From positions 95,918-159,917 of the forward strand of contig CP158972.1 in NCBI GenBank assembly GCA_040429635.1: a stretch of DNA of 64,000 nucleotides. Reading direction: 5' to 3'. The notes under the pieces were generated by a model. The model made no database searches. It had not been told where the DNA came from and saw only the letters and a program-made list of their open reading frames with translations. The translations under genes were made by a program, and so were the position numbers. Source of the DNA: Tamlana crocina (GTDB taxonomy: Bacteria > Bacteroidota > Bacteroidia > Flavobacteriales > Flavobacteriaceae). Below, in pieces: positions 42,554 through 51,124 of the stretch (position 1 is its first letter; each line of letters begins with the position of its first letter).

Positions 42554-44821
42554 ATGCACATATATAAAAATAATAAAGTGAAAAATCTAATATTATTAAT
42601 CAACCTTGTCTCATTCTCATTATTCGGACAAAACATTAGCGGCCGCGTGTTTTCAAATGGCGAGCCCTTGGCCTTCGCCAACGTATACTTAAAAGAAATT
42701 TCAAAAGGTGCCACAGCCAACGAAAATGGCGTTTTTAACATCAGCGGAATTGAGCCTGGACAATACCAAATTTCAGCGTCGTTTACAGGATACAAAACCC
42801 AAACGAAACCAATTTCTGTAAAGGGCGAAAATTTAACTTTGAATTTTCACTTGGAAGAATCGCAAATGCTCGACGAAGTGGTGGTTACCGGAACACTAAA
42901 AGCGGTTTCAAGACTGGAAAGTCCTGTGCCAGTTGAAGTGTACACTCCTACCTTTTTAAAGAAAAACCCTACGCCAAGTGTTTTTGAAGCTTTACAAAAT
43001 GTAAACGGCGTTCGTCCACAAATTAACTGTAACGTTTGCAATACCGGCGATATCCACATTAACGGACTCGAAGGTCCTTACACGCTTGTGCTTATTGACG
43101 GGATGCCCATTGTTAGCGGCCTATCAACCGTCTATGGCTTATCAGGAATCCCTAATTCGCTTATCGAACAGATTGAAATTGTAAAAGGTCCCGCCTCTTC
43201 ACTTTATGGTAGTGAGGCTGTTGGCGGACTCATAAATATTATCACCAAACTGCCCGAAAATGCCCCTATTGTGTTCGCAGATAGCTACGTTTCCGGTTGG
43301 GGCGAAGTCAATACCGATTTAGGTTTTAAAGCCAGATTGGGAGCGAAAACCGATATATTAACAGGAATCAATTATTTTAATTACAGCAATCCTGTTGATA
43401 ATAACAACGATAATTTCACCGATTTAACGCTTCAAGACCGTATTTCGGTATTTCAAAAGTGGAATTTCAAACGAGCAAACCATCGCGTATTTTCTTTGGC
43501 AGGCCGCTATTTTTACGAAGACCGATGGGGTGGTGAATTACAATGGAACCCTTCCTTCCGAGGTGGCGACCAAGTTTACGGAGAGAGCATTTACACCAGT
43601 CGTTTTGAGGTGTTGGGAAAATACCAACTGCCCATTGAAGAAAAAGTGCTGTTCCAATTCTCATATACCGACCACCATCAAAATTCGGTATATGGCGACA
43701 CCCCATATATTGCCGACCAACGTATTGGCTTCGGGCAGTTCACTTGGGATAAACCCGTAAAAAATCACGATTTATTGTTCGGTGCTGCCGCCCGTTACAA
43801 TTTTTATAACGACAACACCCCTGCTACTGTTGAAGCGGACGAACTGGTAATCCCGTCCCTTTTTGTTCAGGACGAAATAAAACTGAACGAAAAACACAAC
43901 CTCCTTTTGGGCGCACGCTATGACTACGACAAAAGGCACGGTAACATTTTTACACCAAGAGTGGCTTACAAATTCAAGCCTACAAAAAACGATATTTTCC
44001 GTTTAAATGCCGGCACCGGATTCAGAGTAGTGAATTTATTTACCGAAGAACATGCTGCACTTACCGGAGCTCGCGACGTCATTATTGCCGAAGCTCTAAA
44101 ACCCGAACGCTCATACAACGTCAACTTAAATTATATGACGAAAATTTTCACCAAAAGCGGCGTGATTATCGGGTTGGATGCTTCCACGTGGTACACGCAT
44201 TTCAACAATATCATTTTACCCGATTACGACACCAATCCCAACCAAATTATTTATGATAATTTAGACGGAAAAGCCATCACCAAAGGGGTTAGTTTAAATG
44301 TCGATGCTATGTTTTCCAACGGTATAAAGCTTTTGGCCGGAGCCACACTCCAAGATGTATCGAAAACTGAAAACGGGATTACCGAACGCCAAATTTTAAC
44401 CGAAAGCTTTACAGGCACCTGGGCAGCATCATACAAAAATTACAAATACAATTTGACGTTAGATTACACCGGAAACCTTTACGGCCCCATGCGTTTACCG
44501 CTTTTGGGCGATTTAGACCCAAGACAGCCCGAATCGCCATATTGGAGCATTCAAAATATCCAACTGACTTTTGATGGTTTAAAGAACTTCGAAATCTATG
44601 GTGGCGTAAAAAATTTATTGAATTGGACACCCAACAAAGGCAACCCGTTTATTATTGCCCGTGCCCACGATCCTTTTGATGAAAACGTACAATTTGATAA
44701 CGAAGGAAACGCTGTAGCTACAAACGATAATCCGTATGCCTTAACCTTCGATCCATCATACGTTTACGGACCCAATCAAGGAAGACGACTATTTTTTGGT
44801 TTACGCTATACTTTAAATTAA
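42554..44821 (+). CDS. TonB-dependent outer-membrane receptor, probable metal (complex) uptake
   Basis: A 755-residue receptor (747 if it starts at GTG 42578, which gives a cleaner signal peptide, MKNLILLINLVSFSLFGQ). Domains: CarboxypepD_reg-like (about 26 to 105, ISGRVFSNGEPLAFANV), plug (about 110 to 230: VTGTLKAVSRLESPVPVEV, an NCNVCNTGDIHINGLEG loop with two Cys, LVLIDGMPIVSGL, KGPASSLYGSEAVGGLINII), then a 22-strand-type barrel. No SusD partner. It is divergent from the DtxR-type gene with a shared operator and upstream of a metal ABC transporter, so it most likely carries a metal or metal chelate across the outer membrane. The Cys pair in the plug is worth noting. Confidence 0.92.
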   Translation: MHIYKNNKVKNLILLINLVSFSLFGQNISGRVFSNGEPLAFANVYLKEISKGATANENGVFNISGIEPGQYQISASFTGYKTQTKPISVKGENLTLNFHLEESQMLDEVVVTGTLKAVSRLESPVPVEVYTPTFLKKNPTPSVFEALQNVNGVRPQINCNVCNTGDIHINGLEGPYTLVLIDGMPIVSGLSTVYGLSGIPNSLIEQIEIVKGPASSLYGSEAVGGLINIITKLPENAPIVFADSYVSGWGEVNTDLGFKARLGAKTDILTGINYFNYSNPVDNNNDNFTDLTLQDRISVFQKWNFKRANHRVFSLAGRYFYEDRWGGELQWNPSFRGGDQVYGESIYTSRFEVLGKYQLPIEEKVLFQFSYTDHHQNSVYGDTPYIADQRIGFGQFTWDKPVKNHDLLFGAAARYNFYNDNTPATVEADELVIPSLFVQDEIKLNEKHNLLLGARYDYDKRHGNIFTPRVAYKFKPTKNDIFRLNAGTGFRVVNLFTEEHAALTGARDVIIAEALKPERSYNVNLNYMTKIFTKSGVIIGLDASTWYTHFNNIILPDYDTNPNQIIYDNLDGKAITKGVSLNVDAMFSNGIKLLAGATLQDVSKTENGITERQILTESFTGTWAASYKNYKYNLTLDYTGNLYGPMRLPLLGDLDPRQPESPYWSIQNIQLTFDGLKNFEIYGGVKNLLNWTPNKGNPFIIARAHDPFDENVQFDNEGNAVATNDNPYALTFDPSYVYGPNQGRRLFFGLRYTLN

Positions 44822-44921
44822 ATTTGGTAAAATGAAATCCATAATGGGTGCTTGGCGAACTAAAGGCAACTTCAACTATCACAAGTAAGCTACCTGAAAA
44901 AATGTGCCATAAACTTAATAC

Positions 44922-45827
44922 ATGAAAAAGCATATACTCCTTTTATCCCTTATCGTATTTACATTCGGCTGCAAAAGTGAAAAAAAATCGAACGATAAAC
45001 TCAACATAGTCTCCACAACCACCATGATTACCGATTTGGTTAAAAACATTGGTGGCGACCACATCAATCTTCAAGGTTTGATGGGCAGTGGTGTAGACCC
45101 GCATCTATATAAAGCCAGCGAGGGCGACGTTACAAAATTGGCCAGTGCCGATATCATTTTTTACAACGGCCTGCATTTGGAAGGTAAATTGGTAGAGGTT
45201 TTCGAAAAAATGAAAACCAAAAAAACGATGGCCATATCGGATGCTTTGGATAAAAGCACACTTATCGGTTCGGAATATTTCGCTTCGAATTACGATCCGC
45301 ACATTTGGTTTAATATTGATTATTGGATCCAAGCCACCCATTTTGTTGCCAATACCCTTTCAGAAGCGGTTCCAGACAAAAAAGAAGCCTTTCAATTAAA
45401 CGCAACAAAATACGTCGAGCAATTAAAAAATTTAAAAACCGAACTAACCGCGACCATAAACACATTGCCCGAAGACAAGCGCATTTTGGTTACGGCCCAC
45501 GACGCCTTTAATTATTTTGGCAAAGCCTTTGGGTTCGAAGTGGTAGGCTTGCAAGGCATATCAACCGCTACCGAGGCCGGAGTTCAAGACGTTCAAAAGC
45601 TATCGGCCTTCATTATTGAAAATAAAGTAAAAGCTATATTTGTTGAAAGTTCTGTACCCAAACGCACCATCGAGGCGTTGCAAGCGGCGGTCAACTCTAA
45701 AAACCATCATGTTGAAATTGGCGGCGAATTATTCTCTGATGCACTGGGAACTTTGGGAACCAAAGAAGGCACTTATATTGGTATGTTTGAGTACAACGTG
45801 AATACTATTGTAAATGCGTTGAAGTGA
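44922..45827 (+). CDS. Metal ABC transporter substrate-binding lipoprotein (ZnuA/TroA/MntC family)
   Basis: A 301-residue cluster A-I binding protein. The signal ends in a lipobox (IVFTFGC, Cys about 17). Metal-ligand motifs: His in DPHLYKASEGD, His in YDPHIWFNI, and the terminal Asp in GGELFSDALGTLG. The third-ligand segment reads QGISTATEAGVQD: it has Glu, and Gln where I recall a His in TroA. It lacks the His-rich loop usual in ZnuA. That leans to Mn or Fe over Zn, without certainty. It follows the receptor by 100 bases and precedes the ATPase by 232 bases, which contain a repeat palindrome. Confidence 0.93.
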   Translation: MKKHILLLSLIVFTFGCKSEKKSNDKLNIVSTTTMITDLVKNIGGDHINLQGLMGSGVDPHLYKASEGDVTKLASADIIFYNGLHLEGKLVEVFEKMKTKKTMAISDALDKSTLIGSEYFASNYDPHIWFNIDYWIQATHFVANTLSEAVPDKKEAFQLNATKYVEQLKNLKTELTATINTLPEDKRILVTAHDAFNYFGKAFGFEVVGLQGISTATEAGVQDVQKLSAFIIENKVKAIFVESSVPKRTIEALQAAVNSKNHHVEIGGELFSDALGTLGTKEGTYIGMFEYNVNTIVNALK

Positions 45828-46017
45828 AAAAAGCGAAAAACTAATTTTGTATTGAATAAAATAGCATAAAGTCAAGTCCCCAGTTCGGACGCAGTCCGAA
45901 TCATCAATCTGCAGAAATAATGAGTGAAAGAGTGAAGACGCGAAACGCAGTTTCAAGCGCGAAACTCTGAAAGGGAATGTTGCCAAAGCAATTTCCTATT
46001 TTTGATATGATTTTTTG

Positions 46018-46045
46018 GTTCGTTTTGTATCGTGACAAAATGAAC
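46018..46045. repeat. Palindromic repeat before the ABC ATPase
   Basis: GTTCGTTTTGT and ACAAAATGAAC form 11-base arms (one mismatch) around a 6-base loop, ending 14 bases before the ATPase ATG. The phrase looks like one of the dispersed palindromes of Flavobacteriaceae. A second small palindrome (TTCGGAC-GCA-GTCCGAA) lies in the same gap near 45888. Confidence 0.6.
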
Positions 46046-46059
46046 ATTAAAAGGAAATT

Positions 46060-46839
46060 ATGTTACAAAAAAATGACAAAATCCAAAAAGAGACTCCTGC
46101 TTCTGCAGGAGTGACTGCCGTACAAATAGACGACCTTACCGTAGCATACAATTACAAACCCGTGCTTTGGGATATCGATTTGGAAATCCCCGAAGGCGTT
46201 CTTATGGCCATAGTTGGTCCAAACGGCGCCGGAAAATCCACTCTCATAAAATCCATTTTAGGCATTTTAAAACCCATTGCCGGAAGCGTTAGCATTTGTG
46301 GAAAACCCTACGACAAACAACGCGACCAAGTCGCCTACGTCCCCCAAAAAGGGAGTGTAGATTGGGATTTTCCCACTACGGCTTTAGATGTTGTGATGAT
46401 GGGCACTTACGGTAGTTTAGGCTGGATAAAACGCCCCGGACAAAAAGAAAAAAAAGCAGCCTTGGAAGCCCTTGAAAAAGTGGGCATGCTGCCATTTAAA
46501 AACAGACAAATTAGTCAGCTTTCCGGCGGGCAGCAACAACGTATATTTTTGGCCAGGGCATTGGTACAAAACGCTTCCATTTATTTTATGGACGAGCCCT
46601 TTCAAGGTGTTGATGCTTCCACCGAAATAGCCATTATCAATATTTTAAAAGCCCTTAGGAAAGCAGGAAAAACGGTTATTGTGGTGCACCACGATTTACA
46701 GACCGTTCCCGAATATTTTGATTGGGTAACCTTTTTAAACGTAAAGAAAATTGCCACTGGCCCGGTTAAGGACATTTTTAATGACGATAACTTAACCAAA
46801 ACCTACGGCATCAATTATAAAGTGAGTGTTCAGGAGTAG
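46060..46839 (+). CDS. Metal ABC transporter ATPase
   Basis: A 259-residue ABC ATPase energising the metal importer. Walker [10 protein letters not shown] (about 53), Q-loop [12 protein letters not shown], signature LSGGQQQR, Walker B SIYFMDEP, and the switch His in VVHHDLQ are all intact. The phrase PQKxxVDWDFP is characteristic of Mn/Zn/Fe importers (MntB/ZnuC type). The first 20 residues (before [10 protein letters not shown]) are extra relative to the family and include [10 protein letters not shown], encoded by a palindromic repeat (46093 to 46112). Confidence 0.95.
   Translation: MLQKNDKIQKETPASAGVTAVQIDDLTVAYNYKPVLWDIDLEIPEGVLMAIVGPNGAGKSTLIKSILGILKPIAGSVSICGKPYDKQRDQVAYVPQKGSVDWDFPTTALDVVMMGTYGSLGWIKRPGQKEKKAALEALEKVGMLPFKNRQISQLSGGQQQRIFLARALVQNASIYFMDEPFQGVDASTEIAIINILKALRKAGKTVIVVHHDLQTVPEYFDWVTFLNVKKIATGPVKDIFNDDNLTKTYGINYKVSVQE
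46093..46112. repeat. Palindromic repeat embedded in the ATPase coding sequence
   Basis: ACTCCTGC-TTCT-GCAGGAGT has perfect 8-base arms and resembles the common dispersed motif of the type ATTCCTGCCTTCGCAGGAAT. It encodes residues about 12 to 18 of the ATPase, ahead of the conserved domain, in frame. Confidence 0.65.
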
Positions 46840-46844
46840 ATAAT

Positions 46845-46948
46845 CGTCATTACGAGGAGTTTCAATGATAACCGAGAGGACGTGATAATCTTTTAAAATG
46901 AAGTTCCAATTAAAAGATTGCCACGACTGAAAAAGTCTCGCAATGACA
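46845..46948. repeat. Dispersed palindromic repeat (CGTCATTACGAG to CTCGCAATGACA type)
   Basis: 104 bp bounded by CGTCATTACGAGGAG and, at the right end, CTCGCAATGACA (inverted), with internal arms ATCTTTTA/TAAAAGAT and CGTGATAATC against GATTGCCACG. This is the form of a repeat found in many copies in flavobacterial genomes. It fills the gap between the ATPase stop and the permease, ending 13 bases before the presumed permease start. Confidence 0.8.
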
Positions 46949-46961
46949 AAAAAATAGACAA

Positions 46962-48089
46962 ATAGACCTAACAGAATACATAAAACTCGTTTTTAGCGAT
47001 TACACCCTTCGCACCATCACCCTTGGCACGGCCATTTTAGGAGCGGTTACTGGCATGCTGGGCAGTTTTGCCGTACTGCGGAAACAAAGCCTTTTGGGTG
47101 ATGCGATTTCGCACGCTGCGCTTCCAGGCATTGCCATCGCTTTTTTGATTTCTGGAACTAAAGACAGTAACGTTTTGTTACTAGGCGCATTAGTAAGCGG
47201 ATTAATTGGCACCTTTTGGATTCGCGGTATCATTAAAAAAACACATTTAAAATCCGATACCGCCTTGGGACTTATTTTATCATTGTTTTTTGGGTTTGGT
47301 ATGTTGCTGCTCACCTTCATTCAAAAGCAACCCAATGCCAACCAAGCGGGATTGGACACTTACCTGTTTGGCCAAGCAGCCACTTTGGTGGAAAGCGACG
47401 TGTGGCTCATGGCTATTGTAACGGGCATTTGCTTATTGGTTTTATTACTGTTTTGGAAAGAATTTAAAATCCTGCTTTTTGATGCCGATTACACCAAAAC
47501 ACTAGGCTTCAACACCAAATTTATTGATATTTTAATCACCTCATTTATTGTGTTGGCCATTGTTTTAGGCTTACAAACCGTTGGCGTGGTATTGATGAGC
47601 GCCATGCTTTTGGCACCTGCCGCCGCAGCCCGGCAATGGACCAACAGTTTGGGCACGATGGTTTTTCTTGCGGCCGTTTTCGGAGCATGTTCCGGGGTGT
47701 TTGGTACAGCCGTTAGCGCGAGCCAAAACAATTTATCAACCGGCCCTGTTATTGTTATTGTAGCTGGCGTTTTTGTGTTGGTATCCTTTATTTTTTCGCC
47801 CAGCCGAGGATTGCTTTTCAAACAAATCCGTTTTATAAAAAATCGTCGCGATTTGCAGCTTCACAAAACCTTGGCGTTTATGTACCGCATCGCATCAACA
47901 CACGACAACATTTCACATCCGCACACCATTAAAATCCTGAACAACTTTCAAGGTTACACCAAAGGCACTTTGCAAAAATTGGTCAACAAAAACTATGTGG
48001 TTTTAGAGGGAAACATGTGGAGTTTGACCGAAGAAGGGTTTAAAACCGCTACCAATCTGTACAACCAACAAAACAAGACCGATGAGTAG
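46962..48089 (+). CDS. Metal ABC transporter permease with C-terminal winged-helix domain; non-canonical start
   Basis: An ABC-3-family permease of 375 residues if it starts at 46962, a position that reads ATA. From there the frame gives DLTEYIKLVFSDYTLRTITL, a normal family N-terminus and first helix. No ATG, GTG or TTG occurs in frame between the stop at 46944 and ATG 47055, which would drop 31 residues and helix one. Further family phrases are LRKQSLLGDAISHAALPG, TDTALGLILS-type SDTALGLILSLFFG and VVLMSAMLLAPAAAAR. Residues about 295 to 375 form a soluble winged-helix tail (TLQKLVNKNYVVLEGNMWSLTEEG), a DtxR-like fusion. It overlaps the next permease by 8 bases. ATA initiation, a mutated start or an error are all possible. 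Confidence 0.85.
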   Translation: MDLTEYIKLVFSDYTLRTITLGTAILGAVTGMLGSFAVLRKQSLLGDAISHAALPGIAIAFLISGTKDSNVLLLGALVSGLIGTFWIRGIIKKTHLKSDTALGLILSLFFGFGMLLLTFIQKQPNANQAGLDTYLFGQAATLVESDVWLMAIVTGICLLVLLLFWKEFKILLFDADYTKTLGFNTKFIDILITSFIVLAIVLGLQTVGVVLMSAMLLAPAAAARQWTNSLGTMVFLAAVFGACSGVFGTAVSASQNNLSTGPVIVIVAGVFVLVSFIFSPSRGLLFKQIRFIKNRRDLQLHKTLAFMYRIASTHDNISHPHTIKILNNFQGYTKGTLQKLVNKNYVVLEGNMWSLTEEGFKTATNLYNQQNKTDE

Positions 48090-49242
48090 TGCGCAAATAG
48101 AAATACAGTTAATAGCCTGTTTGGTGGCCGTAGCTTGTGCCATTCCGGGCACTTTTTTAGTGTTGCGAAAAATGGCCATGATTAGTGATGCCATAAGCCA
48201 TTCTATTTTACCGGGCATTGTTGTGGGCTTCTTTATTACACAAGATTTAAACTCACCGCTACTCATTCTTTTGGCGGCTTTAACAGGCATTATCACCGTA
48301 GTTTTGGTGGAATACATCCAAAAAACCGGATTGGTAAAAGAAGACACCGCCATTGGACTAGTGTTTCCAGTGTTGTTCAGTATTGGAGTGATTCTCATTG
48401 CAAAACATGCCAACGACGTTCATTTGGATGTTGATGCCGTATTATTGGGCGAATTGGCCTTTGCACCATTCGACCGAATGATTATAGCCGGAACCGATGT
48501 TGGTCCAAAATCACTTTGGATTATTGGCTGCATTTTAGGCATCACCCTTATTTTATTAACTACGTTTTTCAAGGAATTAAAAGTCAGCACCTTTGATGCC
48601 GGGTTATCTGCTTCATTGGGTTTTTCTCCAGCGGTGATTCACTATGGCTTAATGACGGTATCATCCGTAACTACAGTAGGAGCTTTTGATGCCGTTGGTG
48701 CTATTTTAGTCGTCGCGCTTATGATAGCCCCGGCCGCAGCAGCATACCTACTTACTACCGATTTAAAACGCATGATTCTTTACGCCTGTGGCTTCGGAAT
48801 TTTTAGTGCCATTGCCGGATACTGGTTGGCACATGTGCTCGACGCTTCCATTGCGGGATCTATTACCACCGTTTTAGGATTATTGTTTTTGGCCGTATAT
48901 TTATTCGCTCCAGGCAAAGGCATCATTGCCGTTTTGTACCGCGAGAAACAGCAGCGTATCGAAGTATCGTTACTTACGTTTTTGCTTCATTTAAAAAACC
49001 ACACCGAAGAAAGTGAACGCCACGTGAACCACCTCAACGAACATATCAATTGGCAAAAAGTACGTAGCAAAACAGTGTTGAACCTCGCCCTAAAAAACAA
49101 CATGATTTCCATTGAAAATCGAGTGGTTTCCCTCTCTAAGAAAGGTGACGCTTTTACTTCGCAAGCCATTGATTATATTATGACCAATGAACACGCTCAA
49201 ATTGAAGGAATGAAAGACGATTTCTTTTTGTTTAGGGGGTAA
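48082..49242 (+). CDS. Second metal ABC transporter permease with C-terminal winged-helix domain
   Basis: A 386-residue ABC-3 permease with about eight membrane helices. Family phrases: LRKMAMISDAISHSILPGIV, VKEDTAIGLVFPVLFS, FKELKVSTFDAGLSASLGF, and AVGAILVVALMIAPAAAAYLLT. The last 90 residues (after LYREKQQR) are soluble and contain a winged-helix-like unit (VLNLALKNNMISIENRVVSLSKKG), parallel to the tail of the first permease. ATG overlaps the upstream gene's stop by 8 bases. The two different permeases probably form a heterodimer served by the single ATPase and binding protein. Confidence 0.93.
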   Translation: MSSAQIEIQLIACLVAVACAIPGTFLVLRKMAMISDAISHSILPGIVVGFFITQDLNSPLLILLAALTGIITVVLVEYIQKTGLVKEDTAIGLVFPVLFSIGVILIAKHANDVHLDVDAVLLGELAFAPFDRMIIAGTDVGPKSLWIIGCILGITLILLTTFFKELKVSTFDAGLSASLGFSPAVIHYGLMTVSSVTTVGAFDAVGAILVVALMIAPAAAAYLLTTDLKRMILYACGFGIFSAIAGYWLAHVLDASIAGSITTVLGLLFLAVYLFAPGKGIIAVLYREKQQRIEVSLLTFLLHLKNHTEESERHVNHLNEHINWQKVRSKTVLNLALKNNMISIENRVVSLSKKGDAFTSQAIDYIMTNEHAQIEGMKDDFFLFRG

Positions 49243-49344
49243 ATTGGTTCCAGGTTTTGGGTTCTGAGTTGCGGGTTTCAACGTTTGGGTTGGAGCACTT
49301 TCAAAAAAAGGGTAAATTGTAAACTGACTTTAGGTGATATTTAT

Positions 49345-49704
49345 ATGGCACAACACAACCAACTCGGAAAAAAAGGTGAACAATTGGCGGTCGATTTTCT
49401 TTTGAAGAACGGTTACGATATTGTGGAACGCAATTACCGTTTCGACAAGGCCGAAGTGGATATCATCGCCCAAAAAAGTGACATATTAGCTATTATTGAA
49501 GTAAAAACCCGCTCAACCACCGATTTTGGAAATCCGCAGGATTTTGTAAAATCCAAGCAAATTCAGCGCTTGGTAAAGGCTGTTGACGAATACGTTACCA
49601 CAAACTGTTTAGATGTAGAAGTGCGCTTTGATATTATTGCGATTGTGAAAGAAGACAAAAGTTTTAAAATCGATCATTTAGAAAATGCCTTTTATCATTT
49701 TTAG
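49345..49704 (+). CDS. YraN family (UPF0102) putative endonuclease-like protein
   Basis: A 119-residue protein from ATG at 49345; an upstream in-frame extension does not fit the family. It has the whole UPF0102 signature: GKKGEQLAVDFLLKNGYDIVERNYR, then the nuclease-fold residues AEVDIIAQKSDILAIIEVKTR (Asp, Glu, Lys as in restriction-endonuclease-like folds), and VRFDIIAI. The function is not established; a nuclease role is inferred from fold. Its stop lies 2 bases from the stop of the convergent TlpA-like gene. Confidence 0.92.
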   Translation: MAQHNQLGKKGEQLAVDFLLKNGYDIVERNYRFDKAEVDIIAQKSDILAIIEVKTRSTTDFGNPQDFVKSKQIQRLVKAVDEYVTTNCLDVEVRFDIIAIVKEDKSFKIDHLENAFYHF

Positions 49705-49706
49705 AG

Positions 49707-51041
49707 CTACTCCTCTTCGTCAAAAAAATCTTTTAAATCCTCGAAATCTTGTGGTTTGGCAATAATTTCCTTGTTTTTATTCAACACAAAATAAGTTGGC
49801 GTGGCGGTAACACCATAACTATCGCCAATGGGGTTATCCCATTTTCCCTTACCGTACACATGGATGAAATTCGGGAATTTGGCTATTAGTTTTTTCCATT
49901 GGGCAGGTTCGTCTTCCAAGGCTATGGCAACCACTTTTACAGCCCCTGATTTCTGAAGTTTTACAAACTCTAATAATTGCGGGATTTCGTCCAAACAATG
50001 GGAACAAGTACTGCTCCAAAACACAATAATATAATTTTTGGCCACATTTAATGTACTGAGTTTTTTATTGACCAACTGACCGTTTTCCTTTACTTGAAGG
50101 TTAAAATCGGGCGCTTCACTACCTATCGAAAGGTCTTTATAAAGAATGAGCGTACGCAACAATTCTTGGTCGTTTAAGGCAACAGCAATATCCATCAGGT
50201 AGGCTTCGGCAATGTGGTTGGCTACAGTCTCATGACCCAAATCGGCCATTTGCTGCCACAAATCCACCAATAAAATACGTTTTACTTTGGCAGGAGCCGC
50301 TTTCATTTTTCCACAAAACACGTCAATATTACTAATGTATGTTTCGGTATCGTCTTTGGTTTCTGAGGATTTCCCAAAAACGAAATTCAGCATTTTTTCC
50401 TGCAATAAATTGGAGCTTTGCAGTGTTTTGTTCGTAAAATCGACATGGTCGAAATAATGTGCTTCCAGTTGCTTAATATAGGTTTCAACATCCAAAGCTT
50501 TATTGGGAATAAACGGTTTATTGGCCTTAATAAATTCGAGGGCAATCATACCTTTGGCTGCCTTTTCGAAGTTTAGCTGTGCTTCCCGTTGCGTTTTAAA
50601 AATAGCTTTTAAAGCTAGGGTGTCTTTACTTTTTTTTCGGTAGTAATTGCCAATGCTTTGGGTAATTTTAGACATGCTGCTAGTGTAATATTCCAACAGT
50701 TTATTTTCAACCGATTTGGTGAATTTTACACCCGTTTCGGAATTAAAAACCAGCTCAACACTTTCCTTTCCATTGTAAATAATATCGAAATTGTAATCCT
50801 CTTGCGGAATGGCATATACCAAACGGTACATCCCTTTAGCCGCTGTGGAATCCAATTTAATTTCGAAACGCCCATCTTTACTATTTATTTCGGAGTTGCC
50901 AACATATTCTGAAATGGTTGGCGTCACTTTGTACAACAATGCCACGTTATAATCTTCGGGAGGGGAAAACACACCTTTTATGGCATGCTGCGCCAGAATA
51001 ACATGGGGAAATATGAGGGCTAATAGTAGTAATCGTTTCAA
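49707..51041 (-). CDS. TlpA-like periplasmic thioredoxin-fold protein with N-terminal extension
   Basis: A 444-residue exported protein (signal MKRLLLLALIFPHVILAQ). The first about 310 residues form a beta-then-helical region typical of Bacteroidota TlpA-family proteins and of unknown function. The C-terminal about 130 residues are an AhpC/TSA-thioredoxin domain: GSEAPDFNL, FWSSTCSHCLDEIP (redox Cys-Ser-His-Cys), and the cis-proline in TATPTYFVL. Likely a periplasmic disulfide reductase. Just upstream lie two small perfect hairpins, shared with the 3' end of mfd. Confidence 0.9.
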   Translation of the reverse strand: MKRLLLLALIFPHVILAQHAIKGVFSPPEDYNVALLYKVTPTISEYVGNSEINSKDGRFEIKLDSTAAKGMYRLVYAIPQEDYNFDIIYNGKESVELVFNSETGVKFTKSVENKLLEYYTSSMSKITQSIGNYYRKKSKDTLALKAIFKTQREAQLNFEKAAKGMIALEFIKANKPFIPNKALDVETYIKQLEAHYFDHVDFTNKTLQSSNLLQEKMLNFVFGKSSETKDDTETYISNIDVFCGKMKAAPAKVKRILLVDLWQQMADLGHETVANHIAEAYLMDIAVALNDQELLRTLILYKDLSIGSEAPDFNLQVKENGQLVNKKLSTLNVAKNYIIVFWSSTCSHCLDEIPQLLEFVKLQKSGAVKVVAIALEDEPAQWKKLIAKFPNFIHVYGKGKWDNPIGDSYGVTATPTYFVLNKNKEIIAKPQDFEDLKDFFDEEE

Positions 51042-51080
51042 TTTTTTAAAATTGTTTTGATTAAGTTTTTAAATTTTGAG

Positions 51081-51120
51081 ATGCTGAAATCGTTTCAGCA
51101 TGACATAAATTCTTATGTCA
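51081..51120. repeat. Two tandem perfect hairpins between mfd and the TlpA-like gene
   Basis: ATGCTGAAA-TCG-TTTCAGCAT (51081 to 51101) and TGACATAA-ATTC-TTATGTCA (51101 to 51120) share one base. The first resembles the dispersed GATGCTGAAA-TTTCAGCATGACA palindrome. They begin 4 bases past the mfd stop and may protect or end its mRNA, although no T-run follows. Confidence 0.6.
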
Positions 51121-51124
51121 ATAA

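Noticed and set aside
49243-49344. GGTTCCAGGTTTTGGGTTCTGA-type GT-rich stretch before yraN, resembling a dispersed repeat
   Set aside because: No inverted or direct repeat structure can be shown within the window.
51081-51120. Tandem hairpins as a classical rho-independent terminator of mfd
   Set aside because: No T-run follows on either strand; kept as repeat hairpins instead.
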